A stretch of DNA of 5,794 bases from Maritimibacter sp. (GTDB lineage: Bacteria > Pseudomonadota > Alphaproteobacteria > Rhodobacterales > Rhodobacteraceae), in NCBI GenBank assembly GCA_003520545.1, contig DOUP01000247.1, positions 9,143-14,936 of the forward strand, given 5' to 3'. Below are positions 1 through 5,506 of the stretch, in pieces; positions within the stretch are counted from its first letter, which is position 1, and the number at the start of each line of letters is the position of its first letter. The notes beneath the pieces are model-generated. The model did no database searches. It saw nothing but the letters and a program-made list of their open reading frames with translations, and was not told the origin of the DNA. The position numbers were made by a program, and so were the translations under genes.

Positions 1-1620
1 TTCCTCGCCAATATGTCCCACGAAATCCGCACGCCGATGAACGGGGTCGTGGCGATGGCCGACCTCATGGCCGACCATGATCTGGACGACGATCTGCAAA
101 GCTACGTCGATACGATCCGCTCGTCGGGTCGGGCGCTCCTCACCATTATCAACGACGTGCTCGACTACTCCAAACTCGAAGCCGAGAAAATGCACCTCCA
201 TGCCGAACCCTTCGACCTGGAGCGCACGATTCTGGACGTGATTGCCCTGGTCCTGCCTTCGATCCGGGAAAAGGGGCTGAAGGTCTTGTTGGACTACGAC
301 ATGTTCCTGCCGACGCGGTATGTTGGCGACCCAGTGCGCATTCGCCAGGTGCTTACCAACCTGATCGGGAACGCCGTGAAATTCACCACCGAAGGGCATG
401 TTATGGTGCGCGTGATCGGGCTGCCGGACGGCGAGGCTCACCGCGTTCACATCACGGTGGAGGACACCGGGATCGGCATTCCCGAAGAGTTGCAGGCGCA
501 TGTTTTCGGGGAATTCAACCAGGTGGAAGACAACCGAAATCGCTCTTTCGAAGGCACCGGACTTGGTCTCGCCATTACGCGCCAGTTGATCGAGTTGATG
601 GGGGGCGAGATCTGGGTGGAGAGCGAGGCGGGCATCGGATCGGCGTTCGGCGTCTGCGTCACCCTGCCCCATGTCGCCGAAGACGAATTGCCGCCCACGC
701 CGGACTGGCTGAGGCGCGCACTCCTCGTGATGGCCGACGACATGAACCGTGCCATCCTCGCCAAACGTCTCATCGCTCTGGGAATCGACATTGAGTTTGC
801 GGATGGGCCGAGCGATGGCGCCTCCAAGGTCCACGGCGCGAATGTGATTTTCGCAGATCAACGGTTCTGGGAAACGGCGCGCGACACGCTCTGCGCCCAT
901 GCCCCGACCCCGATCATTGCGGTGGCTGACCCGATGCTGCCGGCGTCGTCCGATCTGCCGGAGGGCCGCGTCCTGAACAAGCCGTACTCCCGCCCGGCCC
1001 TCATGGAGCTCCTGTGCGCCCTGCCACATCCTGAAGCGCCCGGATTTCGCTCCCGGCGCGCACTTGAAACGGCCCCACTGACCGAGACAGCCAGCGCGCC
1101 GTCGCCGATTGAGACGGACGAGAACCTGTTCGCCGAGGACACCACGGAACCGCCCAGCTCTGCCCCACCCGAAGCTTCGACCGAGCCGCGCCAGATGCGC
1201 GTGCTGGTGGCCGAGGACAACAAGACCAACCGTTTCGTGTTCTCCAAGCTCGTGAAGGCCTGCGACATCGAATTGATCTTTGCCGAGGATGGCGAGAAGG
1301 CCGTCGCGGCCTTTGAAAAGCACCTTCCCGACCTCGTGTTCATGGATATCTCCATGCCGCACATGGACGGCAAGGACGCCACGCGCGCCATCCGCACCTT
1401 CGAAGCCGAGACAGGTCTGGAGCGCACGCGGATCGTCGCGCTGACGGCCCATGCCATGACCGGCGATGAGCAAGAGATCATGGGACATGGGCTGGACGCA
1501 CACCTGGCCAAGCCCTTTCCCAAAGACGACATTCTCGCCGAAATCGCGATGAACCGGCCGCCCGAGGCCCGGCCTGCGTTGCCTGACCCCTTGAAAGCCG
1601 GCGCTCAGGCGGCGTCCTGA
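1..1620 (+). CDS. Hybrid sensor histidine kinase with two receiver domains (5' end missing)
   Basis: This is the C-terminal part of a two-component hybrid kinase. The reading frame is open from base 1, so the sensory N-terminus lies outside the window. The first visible codons read FLANMSHEIRTP, the classic H-box, with the phospho-accepting His at bases 19-21. The ATG at base 13 is therefore internal and not a true start. Numbering from that Met, the ATPase domain shows the N-box around Asn116-Asn120, the G1 box DTGIGIP at 151-157 and the G2 box GTGLGLA at 181-187. A degenerate receiver spans about 235-335, a Pro/Ala/Ser/Thr/Glu-rich linker about 340-393, and a complete receiver about 395-512 with Glu401/Asp402, phospho-acceptor Asp445, Thr478 and Lys500. 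Such proteins autophosphorylate on His and pass the phosphate to an Asp. No Hpt domain follows the last receiver, so a separate phosphotransfer protein may be needed. The signal and target cannot be read from this fragment. Confidence 0.95.
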   Translation, partial: FLANMSHEIRTPMNGVVAMADLMADHDLDDDLQSYVDTIRSSGRALLTIINDVLDYSKLEAEKMHLHAEPFDLERTILDVIALVLPSIREKGLKVLLDYDMFLPTRYVGDPVRIRQVLTNLIGNAVKFTTEGHVMVRVIGLPDGEAHRVHITVEDTGIGIPEELQAHVFGEFNQVEDNRNRSFEGTGLGLAITRQLIELMGGEIWVESEAGIGSAFGVCVTLPHVAEDELPPTPDWLRRALLVMADDMNRAILAKRLIALGIDIEFADGPSDGASKVHGANVIFADQRFWETARDTLCAHAPTPIIAVADPMLPASSDLPEGRVLNKPYSRPALMELLCALPHPEAPGFRSRRALETAPLTETASAPSPIETDENLFAEDTTEPPSSAPPEASTEPRQMRVLVAEDNKTNRFVFSKLVKACDIELIFAEDGEKAVAAFEKHLPDLVFMDISMPHMDGKDATRAIRTFEAETGLERTRIVALTAHAMTGDEQEIMGHGLDAHLAKPFPKDDILAEIAMNRPPEARPALPDPLKAGAQAAS

Positions 1621-1627
1621 GCCGCCT
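1604..1627. terminator. Stem-loops over the two convergent stop codons; possible bidirectional terminator
   Basis: Two mutually exclusive perfect inverted repeats overlap here. CTCAGG (1604-1609) pairs with CCTGAG (1616-1621) across a 6-base loop. AGGCGGC (1607-1613) pairs with GCCGCCT (1621-1627) across a 7-base loop. They lie exactly where the + strand kinase gene ends (TGA 1618-1620) and the - strand yaaA gene ends (TGA at 1607-1605). The position suits a shared terminator, but neither strand has a clear T-run after the stem, so this is not a textbook intrinsic terminator. In G+C-rich coding DNA such short stems also arise by chance. Confidence 0.3.
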
Positions 1628-2381
1628 CGCCGCGCAGGAAAACCAGTTCACCGTCCGCGCCCATATCGGCGCGGAAGGCATAGCCGCCCGCGTTGAATCC
1701 CTTGAGATCGTCCACGTCGGTGATCCGATTTTCGCAGATGAACCGCGCCATCGCGCCGCGGGCCTGCTTGGCATAGAAACTCACGATGCGCGGCTCGCCA
1801 TTCTTGGTCTCGTAGAACTTCGGCGTCACGATATCGAGCGTCAGGGCGTCGCGATCGACCACGGTGAAGTATTCAACGGAGGCGCAATTCACGAGCGTCT
1901 TGGTGCCCAGCGAATGGGCCTCTTCATTGAGCCGCTCGGCGACCCGGTCCCCCCAGAAGTCATAAAGGGTCTTGCCCCGCGCGTTTTTCATCCGCGTGCC
2001 CATCTCCAGCCGATGCGGCTGGATCAGGTCGCGCGGACGCAGAAGGCCATAAAGGCCCGACAGGATGCGCAGATGGTTTTGCGCGTAGTCCATTGCATCA
2101 TCGTCGAGCGAGGCCGCGTCGAAACCGGTGTAGGTATCGCCATCGAACATCTCGATGGCCTGCTTCTTCCCCTCGCCCTCGTCGAAACGCGCAAAGCGGT
2201 CGGCATTCAGTTTCCCGAGGTTTTCGGAGATGTGCATCAGCTTCATCAGATCGCCCGCCGACAATTCTCCCGCACGCGCGGCAAGCCTTTCTGCCTCGTC
2301 CTGAAAGACCGGCTCGGTGCCGCCCTCCGTCTCGGCCGGCGTTTCGTTCAGCTTCTTCGCGGGCGATACGGTGATCAGCAT
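1605..2381 (-). CDS. yaaA: Peroxide stress protein YaaA (UPF0246/DUF328 family)
   Basis: The product is 258 residues, the same length as Escherichia coli YaaA as I recall it, and is similar along its whole length. Recognisable family blocks are MLITVSPAKKL at the N-terminus, LMHISENLGKLNADRF (48-63), GDTYTGF (81-87), HLRILSGLYGLLRPRDL (103-119), RLEMGTRM (124-131), NARGKTLYDFWGD (133-145), NCASVEYF (165-172), SFYAKQARGAMARF (201-214) and a C-terminal GELVFLR (244-250). In E. coli YaaA is induced through OxyR and lowers intracellular unincorporated iron during hydrogen peroxide stress, protecting DNA and proteins from Fenton chemistry. A DNA-binding fold has also been described for the family. 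Here the ATG overlaps the recQ stop codon by 7 bases and follows an AAGGA site, so it is probably translated with recQ. The last 16 bases overlap the convergent kinase gene. I see no separate promoter or OxyR site. The family call is very secure; the physiological role is inferred from E. coli. Confidence 0.97.
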   Translation of the reverse strand: MLITVSPAKKLNETPAETEGGTEPVFQDEAERLAARAGELSAGDLMKLMHISENLGKLNADRFARFDEGEGKKQAIEMFDGDTYTGFDAASLDDDAMDYAQNHLRILSGLYGLLRPRDLIQPHRLEMGTRMKNARGKTLYDFWGDRVAERLNEEAHSLGTKTLVNCASVEYFTVVDRDALTLDIVTPKFYETKNGEPRIVSFYAKQARGAMARFICENRITDVDDLKGFNAGGYAFRADMGADGELVFLRGEAAQDAA

Positions 2382-4438
2382 GTGCTCGTCCTTATCTCTT
2401 CCAAAAAGGCCTGCGCGAAACGCGACATGCGCGGGCCGTCCATTCCCTTGATCCGCGCCAACTCGTCCGCATCCGCCGGTTTGCGTTCCGCGATCTGGCG
2501 CAACTGGCCGGGGCTCATCGACAGCGGCTTGTCCGTGCCCGCTTCGCCCCGTTGCAGATCGAGTGCGATACGCGCGAGCGCGTCGTAAAGATCACCCGCC
2601 TGCGATCCGGCAAGCTTTCGGCGCGTGGGATGCATCGCCTCCACCTCGCCCGCGATGACGGAGAGGAACGCCTCGCCGTATTTCTCCAGCTTCTTTGCAC
2701 CAACCCCGCTGATACGCGCCATGTCGTCCAATGTCGCTGGCCGCGTTTCGGCCATTTCGATCAGCGTGCGGTCCGGGAAAATGACATAGGCGGGTGCGCG
2801 GATCGCCTCGGCCAGCGCGCGGCGCTTGGCCTTGAGCGCGGAAAGAAGCGGCGCGTCTTCCTCCGAGACCAGTGCTTTGACCACGGGGCGCGATTTGGAC
2901 TTGGGGCCAAGATCGCGGCGCAGGGTCACCTCGGCCTCGCCCTTAAGCACAGGGTGCGCGCGTTCGGTCACCCGCAACGCGCCGTGGCGCTCCGGGTCGG
3001 GACGCACGAAATCCAGTCCCATCATCTGCCGGAAAAGCGCCTGCCATTGACCCTTGGACATGTCCTTGCCCACGCCGAAGGTCGGCAAGTCCTGATGCCC
3101 GCGCTGGCGCACCTTCTCGGTCTCGGAGCCGACAAGAATGTCGATGAGATGCCCGGCCCCGAAACTCTCCCCCGTGCGAAGCGCGGCGGACAGGGCCTTC
3201 ATCACCGGCACGGTCGCCTCAAAGGTTTCGGGCGGGCGGTCGCAGGTGTCGCAATTGCCGCAGCCGTCGGCCTCCTCCCCGAAAAATCCCAGCAACTTCT
3301 GGCGACGGCATCCGGCGGTCTCGGCCAGGCCCAGAAGCGCGTTCAGCCGGCCATGGTCGGCTGCGCGACGTTCGGGCGGTGCGAGGCCTTCGTCGATCTG
3401 TCCCCGGCGCAGGCGGATGTCGTCGGGACCATAAAGCGTCAGCGTATCGGCGGGCGCCCCGTCTCGTCCCGCGCGACCGATTTCCTGGTAATAGGCCTCG
3501 ATGCTCTTGGGCAGGTCCGCATGCGCGACCCAGCGAATATCGGGTTTGTCGATACCCATTCCAAAGGCCACCGTTGCCACCACGATGAGCCCGTCCTCGG
3601 TCTGGAACTGCCGCTCGACCTCGCGGCGGCGGTCCGGGTCTAGACCGGCGTGATAGGCGACCGCCTGATGCCCAGCCTCGCTCAGCGCCTGCGCGAGTGT
3701 TTCGGTCTTTGCCCGCGTGGCGGCATAGACAATGCCGGAGCGACCTTTGCGGGCAGCGGCGAAGTCCATGATCTGGCGGCGCGGCCCGTCCTTGACGGAA
3801 AACGCGAGATGGATGTTCGGGCGGTCGAAGCCGCGCAGGAAAGACCGTGGGGTCGCCCCGCCAAAGAGCTTTTCGACGATCTCCACCTGCGTTTCGGCGT
3901 CCGCCGTCGCGGTGAATGCGGCAAGCGGCACATCGAGCGCACGTTTCAGCTCGCCGATCCGGAGGTAGTCAGGTCGGAAGTCGTGCCCCCATTGGCTGAC
4001 GCAATGCGCCTCGTCCACGGCAATGAGGCTGACCCCGGAGCGGCGCAAGAGATCCTGCGTCGCCAATGAGCCCAATCGTTCGGGCGCCATGTAGAGGATT
4101 TTCAACCGCCCCTCGGACAGCCCGCGAAACACCGCGTCGTTTTCCTCGTCCGTATTGGCCGAGGTCAGCGCCCCCGCGTCGACCCCGGCGGCCCGCAGCG
4201 CGCGCACTTGGTCGCGCATCAGGGCAATCAGCGGCGAAACGACCAGCGTCACGCCCTCCCGCATCAGGGCCGGCAATTGGTAGCAAAGCGATTTGCCCCC
4301 GCCGGTGGGCATGATGGCGAGCGTTTCCTCGCCCGCGGTGACGGCGGCGACGATTTCATCCTGTCCGGGCCGGAAGGCGTCGAACCCGAAGACGGATTTC
4401 AGAATGTCGAGATCACTGGGCGCGGGGTCACGGGGCAT
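2375..4438 (-). CDS. recQ: ATP-dependent DNA helicase RecQ with tandem HRDC domains
   Basis: The product is 687 residues, a superfamily 2 3'-to-5' DNA helicase that acts in recombination and repair at replication forks. Motifs appear in order: motif 0 FRPGQDEI (22-29), Walker A TGGGKS (45-50, catalytic Lys49), motif Ia VVSPLIALMRDQV (66-78), motif II DEAH (142-145) running into the aromatic-rich loop CVSQWGHDFRP (146-156), motif III TATAD (176-180), motif IV GIVYAATRAK (235-244), motif V ATVAFGMGIDKPD (288-300) and motif VI YYQEIGRAGRDG (316-327). The RecQ zinc site is complete with Cys377, Cys393, Cys396 and Cys399. A winged-helix region follows at about 405-510. The C-terminus holds one clear HRDC (about 530-597) and a second HRDC-like copy (about 615-683), making it longer than the roughly 610-residue E. 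coli enzyme. The start is fixed: an in-frame TAA (4450-4448) lies four codons upstream of the ATG with no start codon between them. Only a weak GGA precedes the ATG. The gene lies downstream of yggT and overlaps yaaA. Confidence 0.98.
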   Translation of the reverse strand: MPRDPAPSDLDILKSVFGFDAFRPGQDEIVAAVTAGEETLAIMPTGGGKSLCYQLPALMREGVTLVVSPLIALMRDQVRALRAAGVDAGALTSANTDEENDAVFRGLSEGRLKILYMAPERLGSLATQDLLRRSGVSLIAVDEAHCVSQWGHDFRPDYLRIGELKRALDVPLAAFTATADAETQVEIVEKLFGGATPRSFLRGFDRPNIHLAFSVKDGPRRQIMDFAAARKGRSGIVYAATRAKTETLAQALSEAGHQAVAYHAGLDPDRRREVERQFQTEDGLIVVATVAFGMGIDKPDIRWVAHADLPKSIEAYYQEIGRAGRDGAPADTLTLYGPDDIRLRRGQIDEGLAPPERRAADHGRLNALLGLAETAGCRRQKLLGFFGEEADGCGNCDTCDRPPETFEATVPVMKALSAALRTGESFGAGHLIDILVGSETEKVRQRGHQDLPTFGVGKDMSKGQWQALFRQMMGLDFVRPDPERHGALRVTERAHPVLKGEAEVTLRRDLGPKSKSRPVVKALVSEEDAPLLSALKAKRRALAEAIRAPAYVIFPDRTLIEMAETRPATLDDMARISGVGAKKLEKYGEAFLSVIAGEVEAMHPTRRKLAGSQAGDLYDALARIALDLQRGEAGTDKPLSMSPGQLRQIAERKPADADELARIKGMDGPRMSRFAQAFLEEIRTSTC
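2389..2393 (-). promoter_or_regulatory. Ribosome binding site of yaaA inside the recQ 3' end
   Basis: On the - strand AAGGA lies 7 bases before the yaaA ATG (2381-2379), within the last codons of recQ. It supports this start and suggests reinitiation or coupling after recQ translation, because the recQ stop (2377-2375) lies only one base past the yaaA ATG. Confidence 0.7.
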
Positions 4439-4441
4439 GGG

Positions 4442-4462
4442 TCGGGTTTATCCAAAACCCGA
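4442..4462. repeat. Perfect 8-bp inverted repeat just upstream of the recQ start
   Basis: TCGGGTTT (4442-4449) and AAACCCGA (4455-4462) are perfect inverted copies around a 5-base spacer. The repeat ends 3 bases before the recQ ATG and sits in the 52-base gap after yggT. In a yggT-recQ transcript it would form a hairpin whose loop carries the only nearby GGA, 12 bases from the ATG. No T-run follows, so it is not a good intrinsic terminator. It could shape recQ translation, bind a protein, or be chance. Confidence 0.45.
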
Positions 4463-4490
4463 GCGCAACCTCAAGACCTCGTGGGCTCGA

Positions 4491-4778
4491 TCAGTAAAAT
4501 TGATACATATTGTTCTGGATGACCGTGCGGATCGCAAACAGGATCAACAGAACGATCACCGGGGACAGGTCCAGACCACCCATGTTGGGCAGGAAGGCCC
4601 GAATGCGGGAGTAGACCGGCTCGACCAGCCGGTTCAGCCCTGACCAGATCTGGGCCACCAGGGGCTGCCGCAGGTTCAGCACCTGGAAGTTCACCAGCCA
4701 CGACAGGATGATGTGCACGATGACGATGAACCAGACCACCGAGGTGATCGCGTAAAGAATTTGCATAAGCGAAAGCAT
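4491..4778 (-). CDS. yggT: YggT family small integral membrane protein
   Basis: The product is 95 residues with two hydrophobic segments (about 5-29 and 71-88) separated by a polar, amphipathic stretch. Family features are the polar pair in the middle (LNRLVEPVYSRIR, 48-60) followed by LPNMGGLDLSPV (63-74), which opens the second helix. This is the usual signature and length of YggT proteins. Related proteins (YlmG, chloroplast CCB3) are linked to cell division, haem/cytochrome assembly or osmotic tolerance, but no single biochemical activity is settled, and none can be inferred here. The start at 4778 is chosen over an upstream in-frame ATG at 4991 because AAGGA lies 6 bases before it and the product then matches the family from its first residues. 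The longer version would run through the divergent thioesterase gene. It is the first of three co-directional genes with recQ and yaaA; a functional link with them is not evident. Confidence 0.93.
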   Translation of the reverse strand: MLSLMQILYAITSVVWFIVIVHIILSWLVNFQVLNLRQPLVAQIWSGLNRLVEPVYSRIRAFLPNMGGLDLSPVIVLLILFAIRTVIQNNMYQFY

Positions 4779-4784
4779 GGGCCG

Positions 4785-4789
4785 TCCTT
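4785..4789 (-). promoter_or_regulatory. Ribosome binding site of yggT, decides the short start
   Basis: On the - strand AAGGA is followed by 6 bases and then the ATG at 4778-4776. It favours the 95-residue product over the 166-residue reading that begins at 4991 inside the divergent gene. Confidence 0.75.
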
Positions 4790-4804
4790 GATTGTCCGCG
4801 CTCT

Positions 4805-4833
4805 GACCTATGGTCACGGGGCCAAAGTTGCAA
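4805..4833 (-). promoter_or_regulatory. Possible sigma70-type promoter for yggT (and recQ-yaaA)
   Basis: Read on the - strand, TTGCAA (4833-4828) is followed by a 17-base spacer and TAGGTC (4810-4805). The -35 box is a fair match and the -10 box is poor. The place is right: within the 123-base divergent gap and about 27 bases before the yggT ATG. I see no better candidate for the three-gene - strand unit. Confidence 0.28.
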
Positions 4834-4852
4834 GGGCGACGCGAGGATACGG

Positions 4853-4881
4853 TTGACGCTCCCGAAACACCCGCGCAAGTC
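4853..4881 (+). promoter_or_regulatory. Weak promoter candidate for the thioesterase gene
   Basis: TTGACG (4853-4858) is a 5-of-6 match to the -35 consensus, but the hexamer 17 bases further on, CAAGTC (4876-4881), hardly resembles a -10 box. If used, it would leave a very short leader ahead of the ribosome binding site. It is listed because it is the best -35 element on this strand of the gap. Confidence 0.2.
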
Positions 4882-4887
4882 GGGGGC

Positions 4888-4894
4888 AAAGGAG
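4888..4894 (+). promoter_or_regulatory. Ribosome binding site of the thioesterase gene
   Basis: AAAGGAG lies 7 bases before the ATG at 4902. It is a strong Shine-Dalgarno match and fixes this start over other in-frame ATGs such as the one at 4920. Confidence 0.8.
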
Positions 4895-4901
4895 ACCCGC
4901 C

Positions 4902-5435
4902 ATGTATCCCTTCGTCCGCATGATCAAGGAAATGATCGTTGCACGGAACGCCGAGCCGCTGCCCCTGACCGGCACCCATGTCAGCCACCACATCTGCTGG
5001 CCCTGGGATCTCGACATCTGGATGGAGCTGAACAACGGACGGACACTGACGATCTTCGACCTCGGGCGCATCCCCCTGGCCCAGCGGGCCGGATTGATCC
5101 GGGCCCTGGCCAAGAACCGCTGGGGCCTGACCATGGCGGGCGCAACCGTGATGTATCGCAAGCGCGTGCGCATGTTCGACCGCATCGACGTGCGCTCACG
5201 CGCCTTGGGCTGGGACGACAAGTTCATCTACCTGGAGCAAAGCATGTGGAAGGGCGAAACCTGCACCTCTCACATCCTCTACCGCTCCGCCGTGACCGAC
5301 AAGAACGGCATCGTGGCACCGATCCGGATGCTTCAGGCGATGGGGATCGAGGACATCGCCTCGCCCGAGCTGCCCGACTGGGTCACGGGCTGGATCGAGG
5401 CTGACAAGCACCGCCCCTGGCCCCCTGAAATGTGA
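4902..5435 (+). CDS. Acyl-CoA thioesterase-like hotdog-fold protein (4HBT/THEM6 type)
   Basis: The product is 177 residues, a typical size for a single hotdog-fold domain. The core signature is in the N-terminal third: WDLDIWMELNNGRTLTIFDL (35-54), which corresponds to the D-x-D ... M/E-x-NN-x-R-Y/T pattern of 4-hydroxybenzoyl-CoA-type thioesterases. Asp36/Asp38 and Asn44-Asn45 are in the place of the usual active-site and structural residues. The following helix ends in QRAGL (61-65), and a strand block VMYRKRVRMFDRIDVRSRAL (83-102) continues the fold, as in THEM6-like and 4HBT_2 proteins. Such enzymes hydrolyse acyl-CoA thioesters in the cytosol. The substrate cannot be told from the sequence, and activity is not proven because members of this branch are poorly characterised. 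No signal peptide is visible. The gene is divergent from yggT and lies 71 bases upstream of an MFS transporter; the two could be co-transcribed, but the transporter has its own candidate promoter. Confidence 0.85.
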   Translation: MYPFVRMIKEMIVARNAEPLPLTGTHVSHHICWPWDLDIWMELNNGRTLTIFDLGRIPLAQRAGLIRALAKNRWGLTMAGATVMYRKRVRMFDRIDVRSRALGWDDKFIYLEQSMWKGETCTSHILYRSAVTDKNGIVAPIRMLQAMGIEDIASPELPDWVTGWIEADKHRPWPPEM

Positions 5436-5454
5436 CCCGCACCAATCTAAGTGG

Positions 5455-5484
5455 TTGCCAGCCATACCGTCCCGCCTCCATAAC
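5455..5484 (+). promoter_or_regulatory. Candidate promoter for the UMF1-type transporter gene
   Basis: TTGCCA (5455-5460, 5 of 6 match to TTGACA) is followed by an 18-base spacer and CATAAC (5479-5484, 4 of 6 match to TATAAT). A transcript starting about 7 bases later would begin near 5491 with a leader of only about 16 bases that already contains the ribosome binding site. The match is reasonable for this kind of genome but unproven. Confidence 0.35.
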
Positions 5485-5493
5485 CTAAGGAAT

Positions 5494-5499
5494 AGGAGG
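5494..5499 (+). promoter_or_regulatory. Strong ribosome binding site of the MFS transporter gene
   Basis: AGGAGG, a full Shine-Dalgarno match, lies 7 bases before the ATG at 5507. It fixes the start of the gene that runs off the window. Confidence 0.85.
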
Positions 5500-5506
5500 G
5501 GCTTTC

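Noticed and set aside
13..15. ATG at base 13 as the true start of the kinase
   Set aside because: The frame is open to base 1 and the preceding codons (FLAN) are part of the conserved H-box, so this Met is internal.
858..1532. A 224-codon open frame on the - strand opposite the kinase
   Set aside because: It lies across the receiver domains of a clear kinase gene. The Ser/Arg/Ala-rich product has no family features, so it is a mirror-frame artefact.
1914..2588. A 224-codon open frame on the + strand opposite yaaA and the recQ end
   Set aside because: It spans the boundary of two well-recognised genes on the other strand and has no domain signature.
2552..3643. A 363-codon open frame on the + strand opposite recQ
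   Set aside because: It is antisense to a helicase with every motif intact. Its translation has no recognisable domain and an Arg/Gly/His-rich composition typical of shadow frames in high-G+C DNA.
4461..4486. CGAGC ... GCTCG followed by GGTTTT after yggT as an intrinsic terminator
   Set aside because: It has a 5-bp stem with a loop of about 16 bases or more and only four T residues, too weak to call.
4779..4991. Upstream extension of yggT to a 166-residue protein
   Set aside because: The extension runs through the divergent promoter gap and into the thioesterase gene, is not hydrophobic, and is unlike YggT N-termini. The ATG at 4778 has its own well-spaced AAGGA.
4853..5404. A 183-codon + strand frame overlapping the thioesterase gene
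   Set aside because: It is a shifted frame of the thioesterase gene, with a His/Arg/Pro-rich product and no ribosome binding site.
5475..5499. CCTCC (5475-5479) pairing with the GGAGG of the transporter ribosome binding site as a translational switch
   Set aside because: The stem is only 5 bp with mismatches inside, and the best promoter would start transcription downstream of CCTCC, leaving it out of the transcript.
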